From Corylus avellana (lineage: Eukaryota > Streptophyta > Magnoliopsida > Fagales > Betulaceae), in contig NC_081548.1 of assembly GCF_901000735.1 (NCBI RefSeq), positions 6,947,364 through 7,011,363 of the forward strand: a stretch of DNA of 64,000 nucleotides. The letters are read 5' to 3'. The notes under the pieces are model-generated. The model did not search any database. It worked only from the letters and a program-made list of their open reading frames with translations, and was not told the DNA's origin. Position 1 is the stretch's first letter. Each line of letters opens with the position of its first letter. Both the position numbers and the translations under genes were made by a program. Shown piece by piece: positions 55,550 through 64,000 of the stretch.

Positions 55550-56523
55550 GGGCTTCGTTTGGCAACAGGGTTGTCCTAGACCCTGTTCACCTTTTGACTA
55601 GTTGACCATCCAATTTTGAACTTTTAACATCAATATTTCAGCTTCTTTGACCATATTGCCCTTATTTTTCTCTGGATACTTTTTGTGTTTTTTTCCCTGT
55701 TTGGTTGTCTAGAAAATCGGGGAAGGGAAATGTTTGGAAATTGGGATTTTGGATCCTTTATAGCTGATTTTACGGTTATTTCTGCTGTGTGTAGGATTTT
55801 AAAGTAGTTTCATTCATTTTTCACTGATTCTCTAGGCAAATAGTTAGGGTTTTATATTTTGGGTGTCCCCCCTGCGCTAGCTTCATGTCCATCAAAGTAA
55901 TCAGGGAGTACAAAAAAGAAGAAAATGTTGGCCCAGGTAAAACTTATCGAGAAACAAAAATCAAGAAAAACCCAAAGATCCCAGGCACAAAAATGGAATT
56001 ACCCATAATCGCAGAACAACAACACAAAAATATCATTCAAAGAATCACAACTCCTCTGCAAAACCTCAGAAAAAACTAACCCACGACCACAACAATCAAC
56101 ACACAGAAAAATTTCAATGAAAAGACAAAGAATGGAAAAGAAAAGGTGCCTCGTAGTCCTGGCCTTTGAAGACATGGCAGTGAAAGAATGTGAAATTCAT
56201 AGCTGTGAGCTTAGAAACCTTCTTTCAAATACCCAAGAAACAGAGTAGGCGGTGAACAAAAAAATAGAACAGAGCAAGCGGAGAGAGTGTGGAGAGGGCG
56301 AGAGGCTGTGAGAGCAGAGAGTGAGAATGTGAAATTCACGGCTGTGAGAAGACAGGGAGAGGAAAGAAAGTGAGGGAGATGAAGGGTAATCGAGAGTGCT
56401 GGAAAACAAAAAGAAAAAAAGTGAAGGCTAATATGGTAATTCTACTAAGAGTTATTTTATTAAATACACATATATGGAAAATCTACAGTATCTAAGCTGC
56501 CCAACACCTTTGCCAAACACCCC
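55550..56523. mobile_element. Non-autonomous DNA transposon (PIF/Harbinger-like)
   Basis: The left end gggcttcgtttggcaac pairs with the right end, which reversed is ggggtgtttggcaaagg. CTA flanks both sides (55547-55549 and 56524-56526). A 3-bp duplication with such ends suggests PIF/Harbinger. About 970 bp, no transposase; the internal open frames are low-complexity Lys or Ser-rich chance frames. Confidence 0.5.
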
Positions 56524-57364
56524 CTAGAAGGCTACAATCAAACAGTCAACGTCTGGATGTTGATTTTATTTATGAATCTTGTAGTTTTTATATAAGTGAT
56601 ATATTTGTGCATAAATCAACATCTAAAATATAATTTGAAATCATGACTGGAAAGCCCTGCATTAATTAAGTACAATTATTTTATTTTATTTTTGTAAAAA
56701 TTTCGAACTGAGTAATACAAGCGTAAAAACTCAAACAAAAGAGCTCAAAGCTCTACATGCCTAGAGCACGTAGCTCTAATATTACAACATCAGGGATGTG
56801 AAATTTCTTCAATTTAAACTTTATCTATAACTTGTTTTATTGCTGTTTCTGCTAGACCATGAGCCGTTGCGAAAATAATAATCACAATTTAAGATTATTA
56901 CTCGCTTACAGTTGAACAATATCACTAAGTCATACTTGAAGACTATCACTGAGTTACGGTGAATAGTTAAAGACTATCACCAAAACTAATTTAGTTAGAG
57001 TAAAAACTTATTTGTATCCAATATAATTCTCCTAATAGAAACATGTTATATTGTAAATATTATTCAGATAAATAAGAGCTTAATGCAGCCTTATTAAGAC
57101 TTAATCTTATGGATATAGATTATAGACCGAACCACATAACTATCATATTATTTTCGTATTTTTATTTCTTTCTTATAATCATTATTATTATTATTTTTTA
57201 TTCTTCTTCATTTCTTTTTTCCCCCTTAGAACTAAGAATGCTGCAAAGCTGAAAAGACACTTCGGATGTTGGGTCTATCAAAACAATTTTAAAACTAACA
57301 AAAAAAAAAAAAAAAAATTCTTTCTCCAATTATTTGTAGGAGAATGATATTAGTATTATTATTA
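56524..57364. other. No gene recognised
   Basis: AT-rich sequence. I see no gene or bordered element. Confidence 0.5.
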
Positions 57365-58044
57365 GGGTTTAAATATTCTTTTGTCCCATAGGGTTTAAAC
57401 ACTTTATTTTTTCTCTTTTAGGGTTTCACTTTTATTATAGGAGGTACATGTAATTTTCATAAAGACGGAGATGATACCTCTGTTAAAATTCCGTTCAAAA
57501 TTTAACAAAACATCACGTCAGCACCATTCAAAAATTGCCTCATGTCATGTAATTAATTTTTTTTAACAAAAATTATATTTAAAAAAAAAAAAATGGCTAC
57601 CCCCTTGGCCATTTTGGGGGTGGCTCGCCCACCCCCATGTCCAAAGGGGGTGGCCGAAACCATCCCCAAACCCACTGGCCGGGGGTGGTTTCGGCCATCC
57701 CTTGGGCGCCTTAGGGGTGGCCCCACCTCCATTTGACCGTGGGGTTGGCGGCCAAATGGAGTGGCCAGGTCACCCCCATGGCCATGTAGCCACCCCCAAT
57801 TTTTTTTTCGAAAAATATAATTTTTTAATCTTTTTAATTTTTTTTAAAAAAATTAATTATATGGTACCTAGCAATTTTTTATTGGTGCTGACGTGATGTT
57901 CCGTTAAATTTGAGATGAAATTTTAACGGAAGTACCAGCTCTGTCTTTATAAAAACCACAAATACCTCATGTAATAAAAATGAAATCTCAGAGGAAAAAA
58001 AATGAAGTTTTTTAAAATCCTAGGATCAAAAGAGTATTTAACCC
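57365..58044. mobile_element. MULE-like MITE with GC-rich palindromic core, 9-bp target duplication
   Basis: It begins gggtttaaatattc and ends gtatttaaccc, its reversed counterpart. It is flanked by TTATTATTA on both sides (57356-57364 and 58045-58053). The core at about 57595-57795 is GC-rich with GGGGGTGGC blocks that pair with each other. 680 bp, no coding capacity. The 9-bp duplication fits Mutator-like elements. Confidence 0.8.
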
Positions 58045-58053
58045 TTATTATTA

Positions 58054-58726
58054 ATACAACTTTCATCTCACTTCTAATTAACCCGTGCATTTTTCTATTT
58101 TCTCATGAGGGGAAAGAAACTTGGTGCAGACATGAGGAAAAGAAAAAAAAAAAATACAAAAACTTATTTTTTAACCTATGATATATTACAATACAATTTT
58201 CACATGATTTTAAGAAAACCTATAGCAAGTAGCTATGACTTGACCCCAATAACTCTAGGAGAGGCCAGATTCTTTGCTAGGAACCGAGATAGGAACCGAG
58301 ATAGCACGAAAACAATTTGGAAAATTATAAGGGAATATGATGGTTCTAAATTCCGCAAAAGTATTTATATGGCGAACGTGTCATGATATACTCCCAACAA
58401 AAGTCAATCTCAAAAAGAAAAAATTGTCCAAGATGATCTGTGCATTTACTGTTGTAGGGAGGAAGAAACTGTTTCTCATATTATATGGGAGTACCCATGA
58501 TCAGCTCTTATTAAGGCCTATTATTATTAAACTAATTTTCTAGCATCTTACTGATCTTAGCATTGTGAATATATATTGCTTCACAAACCATTTTTCCTTC
58601 ATCTTCTGGCCCTCCTTTTGGACAGACAAAATGGAAAGTAAAGCCAATAAGGTGAAAGACCATCATTTCATTCTCACCACGTATTTATTTAAAGAGGAAT
58701 GATAAAGACACAATTTAGAAACACAA
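58054..58726 (+). pseudogene. LINE zf-RVT remnant
   Basis: Between about 58300 and 58510, in two frames, are the words of the zinc-binding region that closes plant LINE reverse transcriptases: TIWKII, then WRTCHDILPTKVNLKKKK, then IVQDDLCIYCCREEETVSHI. The last one contains the Cys-x2-Cys and His of the domain. At least one frameshift and stops are present. Upstream and downstream nothing more of the LINE is clear. The sequence then runs into the gap at 58727. Confidence 0.65.
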
Positions 58727-58826
58727 NNNNNNNNNNNNNNNNNNNNNNNNNNNNNNNNNNNNNNNNNNNNNNNNNNNNNNNNNNNNNNNNNNNNNNNNNN
58801 NNNNNNNNNNNNNNNNNNNNNNNNNN
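58727..58826. other. Scaffold gap (100 N)
   Basis: Exactly 100 N. The inverted duplicate of 40583 and below begins at the very next base, which makes this join suspicious. Confidence 0.95.
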
Positions 58827-59269
58827 TTTTAATTATATATTTTACGTGTTATGAGAGTTTGAACTCACATGTGAATGGATTGAAAAATTATTAATTATAT
58901 AATTGAATTTACCATTTCTTATCTGTTTAAGCTTTAGAAATAATTGATATTTAACACAACGATGTTAGAGGATATTATAGGATTTGATTTAATATATTTA
59001 ATTTTAATTGATTGTGATGATTTGATTTTATTGAAATGAATGTAATCATATTTAATTATCATACATATCTATCTCATTTTTCCTATAAATATGAGTATTT
59101 TGTAATGTAAAAGTTTCAAGTGATCAATAAGAGCGAAATACCTTAGGGCTTTAATGGTCCGTATAATTTTATGTATTTTTCAATTTTTTTTTTTTTTCAT
59201 TTAAATTTCTTTATATTGTCTTTTCTTTTATAGCTAGACGAATCGATGTTGCTAAGATTACTGCATGGA

Positions 59270-61101
59270 TGGGAGTGTGTTTCTCAATTTCTTTTGGCTC
59301 CGTTTACTTCGACGTAAAATGGTTGCTAGAAAATGATTTTTGCATTTTATGGTATTTACTTCGACGTAAAATAGTGGTCAAGGGAAAATATTTTCTTTTT
59401 GACCGAAAATTCTTCTTTAATTTTTGGAAAATGTTTTATGGTTTTGAAAATCGTAAACCATTTTTCGACTTTTAGCATCTCATTCTCAAATTGAAGGATC
59501 TTACCAAGACCCACCTAGAACCATGCCAAGACTTGCCAGGGACCCCGCCAGGACTTGCCCGGGACCCGACTGGACTTGAACGGGACCTGCCCGGACTTGC
59601 TCAGGACCCGCCCAGTACTTGCCCAAGACCTGCTTGAGACCCAACCGGGACTTGCCTGGAACCCGCCTGGGACTTGATCGTCACCCACCAGGACTTGCTC
59701 TGGACCAGACCAGGACCTGTCCAAGACTTGACAAGGACCCGCTCGGGACTTCCCTGGGACCGGACCGGGATCTACTCGGGACTTGCCCGAGACCTCGCCA
59801 AGACCCCATAAGAACTTGACTGAGACCTGCTCGAGACTTGACCGAGACCTGACCGAGACCCCTCTAGGCCCACCTGCCTAGGACCCGCCCTGGACTTGAA
59901 AGGGACTTGACCAGGACCCGCCCAGGATTTAAGAGGGACCTGAACAGGACCCTCCCCGAACCTTGCCGGGACTTGCACGGGACTCGCTCGAGACTTGACC
60001 CAGACCGCCCGAGACCCAACTGGGACTCGCCCAGGACTTGACTGGGACATGCCCGGGACTTGACCGGGATTTACCCGGGACCCCGCAGGCTCCTACCAGG
60101 TACCTTCTCAGGACTTGATCGGGACTGCCCGGGACCCCGCTGGAACTTGACCGGGACCAGCCCAGGACTTGAACGAGATCCAGGCAGGTCCCGGCGGAAA
60201 ATATTTTAAGGGAAGTCATTTTCCCCTGACAGAAAACATTTTACGCAGTTTACCGCGGGCACGGAAAATATATATTTTTTAATTTTTTTTTATATCTATA
60301 TTTTCCAATAAAATGCAGAGCATGTCCTGGGCCGGTCCCAGGCAGGTCCCGGGTGGGTCCCGGCGGTGGGTACCTTATTGGATAATATATATATATATAT
60401 ATAATTCATTTTCTGTGTGCGCGGTAAACGCCGTAAAATGTTTTCGACAAAAAACATTTTCAGGGAAAATGGCTTCTGTTTATTTCAACGTAAAATGGTT
60501 TCCAGAAAATGATTTCCACATTTTACGGTATTTACTTCGACATAAAATAGTGGTCAATGGAAAATATTTTCCTTTTGACCGAAAATTCTTTTTTAATTTT
60601 TGCAAAATGATTTACGGTTTTAAAAATCGTAAACCATTTTCCGACTTTAAGAATCTCATTCTCAAATCGACGGACCTTGCCAAGACTTACCCAAAACCTC
60701 GCCGGAACTTGCTTGGAACCCACTCAGAACTTGACCGGGACTTGCCCTGGACCCGCTCGGAACCCCGCCAGGACCTGCCCGAGACAGCACCGGACTTGAA
60801 CTGGACTCGCTAAACCCGCCAGGAATTGCCCAGTACTCGCTTGGGACTTTCCCAAGACCCACTCAAGACTCGACGGGGATTCGCCCGGGACCTGCCCGGG
60901 ACTTAACCTAGACCTCCCCAAGACCGGATCGGACCTGCCCAGGACCAGGCTGTGACTTGACCGGGACCCGCACGGGACTTGTCCGGGTCCCCTCGGGACG
61001 CGCCTGGGACTTGACTAGGACTAGCCCGGGACTTGCTTGGGACTCGCCCGGGACTTGACCGGGACCTACCCAGGCAGCTGCAATTTTCAATCCATGTAGT
61101 A
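59270..61101. repeat. Inverted copy of the 11-bp minisatellite block
   Basis: Reverse complement of 38309-40140, apparently base for base: arrays at about 59498-60193 and 60665-61080, hairpin modules at about 59300-59497 and 60465-60658. All open frames here are repeat artefacts. Confidence 0.85.
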
Positions 61102-64000
61102 TGTCACAGGGAGTTCCTAACAGAGCCAGGCAGTGAAGTGGAGCTTAGAAGATGAGCTGGAAAGGAAGAGCAGTTGAAGTCTGTTATGTTGTTAATGTAG
61201 TAATTCTGTGAGGAGATTGTGCACGTGTGGATATGGTAGTTAGTTGGAACTAAAACTGTAAACAGAATTGCCTCAACTGATTATGCCTTATCAAGGCTGG
61301 TGGAGTGCGAAGGAGGGAAGTCTTTTTTGCATTTTGGTAGAAACTGTAGGAGATTAGCCATCTCGAATTGGCCAATTCCATTCAATAAAGAGTTGATTCT
61401 TTTCTTTTCCATTTCCATTCTTTGTTCTAGAGAAGTATTCTGTTACAAGTGGCATCAAGAGCCATTTGTTTTCTTTTCATGAAAAATAGATCTATAGGGC
61501 AAGATTCTGATTTGGTGCAGTTCAGGAAGGACTTTAAGCAGTTGCAGGATGATTTTTTAGAGAGGAATGCAAGACAGGATAGATTTGAGAAGAAGCAAGA
61601 TGATCAGTTTGCTTTCATAAGTGCAAGACAAGATCGTTTTTGTGAAAAAGCAGGATGACTAGTTTGCTTTCTTGAGTGAACAGTTTGCACAAGTGATGAG
61701 ATGCATTCAGGAATCGCAGAGGGCACCAGAACAGAGAGATAAAAGTTCCTCTTTTGATACTATGGAGGCCAATTTTGGTTCAACCTCAAAAGGAAGGATT
61801 CATGCAACAGATGGAGCAAGGTTTCAGGCAGGAGATGGATTTCACACTAAGTCCATTCGGTTGGAGTTTCCTAAATTTGATGGGGAGGATCCATTGAATT
61901 CGTGTTGCAAGGCTGAGTAGTTCTTTGATCACTACTCTACACCAGATTGTCAAAGGTTGAAGATTTCTTCTTTTCATATGGAAGGTACAGCCTTAATTTG
62001 GTTTCAAGAATTGCATAAATTAAATTCTTTTGCTACTTGGCATGATTTTGCTAGAGCATTACAGACTAGATTTGGTATGGCGTCTTATGATGACCCTATG
62101 GAAACATTGTCAAAGTTGAAACAAGAAGGATCTTTGCAGGAATATAAGAAACAATTTGAAGTATTAGCTAATAGAGTAGCTGATTTACCTGAAGCACATA
62201 AATTGAGTTGCTTTATGGGGGGGTTAAAAGATGAAATTAGAATGACAGTAAAGATGTTTAAACCTAAGGCTCTAGTTGATGCTTATTCTTTAGCAAAAAT
62301 CCAGGAGGATTATGTGTGCAATTTTAGAAAAAGCACTAAACCACAGTGGAGTCAACTCCCTTAGCTGCAAGAAGTTTTGGGGGAGAAAGTAAGGGTACTG
62401 GGTTTTTTGGGAGGAAAAACTACTCTTTTTGGTCAACAGAAGAGTCTTGAGAATGCTGCGAATGGTAATAACCAGAATAAAGCTACTCTTCCTATTTCTG
62501 GTAAAGCAGTGTTACCAGTTCAAAAAAATTCTAATGCTGAGATGATGGATAGAAGGAAGAAAGGATTATGTTACAACTATGATGCTAAGTGGAGCCATGG
62601 CCATGTTTGTGCTTCACCAAGATTGTTCTTGATTGAGGAGATCGAAGAGAAGGTGAACAAGTTGAAAGAGGTTGAAGAAGAACTAGATCCAGGTGATTTT
62701 TTTTTAGAAGAATTTCCTGAAATCTCTTTGCATGCCATTATTGGAAATCCTACTCCTAAGACTATGAGGATTGTAGGTATGATAAACAATCACAAGATAA
62801 AAATTTTGATTGACTCTGGAAGTACACATAAGTTCTTAGATCAAGAAAGAATTAAGGGAGTGGGAATTCATCCTATGAATAATAAATCTATCAAAGTTAA
62901 AGTAGCTAATGGAGATGAGCATGTAAGCTCTGGTAAATGTAATAACACAAAGGTGAGGTTGCAAGGTTATACTTTTGTTGTTGACCTTTATATTTTACCT
63001 TTGGCTGGTTATGATATGGTATTTGGCATTCAATGGTTAAGGACTTTAGGACCTATATTGTGGGATTTTCTTAATCTCACTATGCAGTCTGTGTATGAGG
63101 AAAGAACTTGTTTGCTGGAAGGGCTGGTTGCTAATCTGAATCTGTGTGTAGAAGATGACGAATCCTTTAAACTAAGTAGAGGTGAGAACAAGGGTATCTT
63201 GTTGCAACTTCTTGGTGATGATAGTACCCAGATGCAAGGGGATGAAGATGGAAGGAAGCAAAACAAAGAAGTTGGTCCTATGGCTCAGTTATTGGAAGAA
63301 TTTGCAGATGTTTTTGCTGATCCTAAGGAGTTGCCTCCTAAAAGATCTCATGATCATGCAATACATTTGAAGGAGGGTGCACAGCCTGTTTCAGTGAGGC
63401 CATACCGATACCCTTTTTACCAAAAGGAGGAGATAGAGAAGATTGTGAAAGAGTTGCTGCAGTCTGGAGTAATTAGATGCAGTCAAAGCCCTTTCTCTTC
63501 TCCAGTTTTAGTTGTAAGGAAGGCAGATGGCAGCTGGAGGATGTGTATGGATTATAGAGCCTTGAATCAGGTAACTATCAAGGACAAGTTTCCTATACCA
63601 GTTGTGGATGAGCTGTTAGATGAGTTGTGGGGAGCTCAATGGTTTTCTAAACTGGATTTAAAATCTGGTTATCATCAGATTAGGGTGGTAGAGAAGGATA
63701 TTCATAAGACTACCTTCCACACTCATGAGGGCCATTATGAGTTTTTAGTGATGCCATTCGGCCTTACTAATGCTCCATCTACTTTTCAAAGCCTTATGAA
63801 TCGGGTTTTTAAACCTTTTCTTAGAAAGTTCATCTTAGTTTTTTTTTTTATGATATTCTGGTTTTCAATAAAGATTTGGATACTCATAGGTAGCATTTAA
63901 GGATCACTTTGGATTTATTAAGGAAGAATCAGTTATATGCTAAAATGTCTAAGTGTAAGTTTGGTTGTCAGGAGGTGGAGTATCTTGGACATGTGATTTT
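61102..64000 (+). mobile_element. Second gypsy chromovirus copy, truncated by window end
   Basis: The 5' LTR is 61102-61447 and the PBS 61450-61462. gag follows at 61449-62364 with the same stops as the other copy (TAG at 61918-61920 and 62362-62364). Confidence 0.88.
62377..63900 (+). pseudogene. Gypsy protease-RT frame of copy 2
   Basis: 507 residues, unlike copy 1 in one frame from the knuckle through protease ([12 protein letters not shown]) into RT ([24 protein letters not shown]). Copy 2 has one extra G at about 63254, which is what joins protease and RT. It then loses frame at a longer T-run (11 T at about 63839-63849 against 9 in copy 1), just before the catalytic block. Confidence 0.85.

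Larger units (their letters stand above)
58827..64000 (+). repeat. Inverted duplicate of 40583 to about 35400
   Basis: Positions map by x + y = 99410, with no indel up to about 63250. The copy includes the TRIM fragment (58827-58960), the minisatellite/hairpin block (59270-61101) and a gypsy element from its 5' LTR on. Translated frames are identical up to about 62790; differences begin at about 62801. It runs off the end of the window. Confidence 0.9.

Noticed and set aside
55885..56079. Lys-rich 64-residue frame starting MSIKVIREYKK
   Set aside because: Inside a non-autonomous DNA transposon, low complexity, no family resemblance.

Overview
The window is nuclear DNA of a eudicot plant, probably a woody species. 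It is AT-rich, its genes have GT-AG introns, and it carries plant-only families: a CYP716-type cytochrome P450, a type II plant O-methyltransferase, a plant blue copper protein, a cysteine-rich receptor kinase fragment and a FAR1 domain. Most of the DNA is nested transposable elements. Eight runs of exactly 100 N (1644-1743, 4220-4319, 6226-6325, 13128-13227, 16325-16424, 29331-29430, 49701-49800, 58727-58826) are scaffold gaps, so order and orientation across them are an assembler's inference.

Layout. 1-13127 is dominated by one repeat family seen in several states: A1 at 1-1643, B inverted at about 3790-6225, A2/C at 7219-13127, and a fourth copy D at 20715-21545. Insertions present in some copies and absent in others (a TRIM, non-LTR elements, a foldback MITE) give exact empty sites and a relative history. 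13228-16324 is a broken Ty1/copia element between two gaps. 16932-19639 is a complete four-exon CYP716-like P450 gene on the minus strand. 21556-27150 is a LINE RNase H remnant split by a 5.0 kb hAT transposon whose transposase is broken. 29431-30230 is a fragment of the RPAP1/MINIYO transcription regulator gene. 30975-32137 is an intact two-exon O-methyltransferase on the plus strand. 32315-32932 is a CACTA-type end, followed by a Ty3/gypsy chromovirus at 32933-38308 (minus). 38309-40140 is an unusual GC-rich 11-bp minisatellite with hairpin-rich modules. 40912-41968 is an intact blue copper protein gene. 43253-48586 is a Tork/Tnt1-like copia element with its target duplication, and a MULE-type MITE sits in its 3' LTR. 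49801-50558 is a receptor-kinase fragment, and 51014-52244 a decayed selenoprotein-H-like gene. 53063-58044 holds three more DNA transposons. 58827-64000 is an inverted copy of 40583 down to about 35400.

Only three genes look intact: the P450, the O-methyltransferase and the blue copper protein. The first two belong to specialised-metabolism families, but they lie about 11 kb apart on opposite strands with transposons between them, so I do not claim a cluster. TRIM-type repeats sit in the introns of the P450 and copper-protein genes.

The most unusual material is the duplicated 11-bp minisatellite/hairpin unit and the inverted duplication that contains it. About 3.97 kb of that duplication appears identical between copies, and then identity drops abruptly in the middle of the retrotransposon. 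This could be a very recent duplication, gene conversion or an assembly artefact. No tRNA, rRNA or CRISPR was seen.
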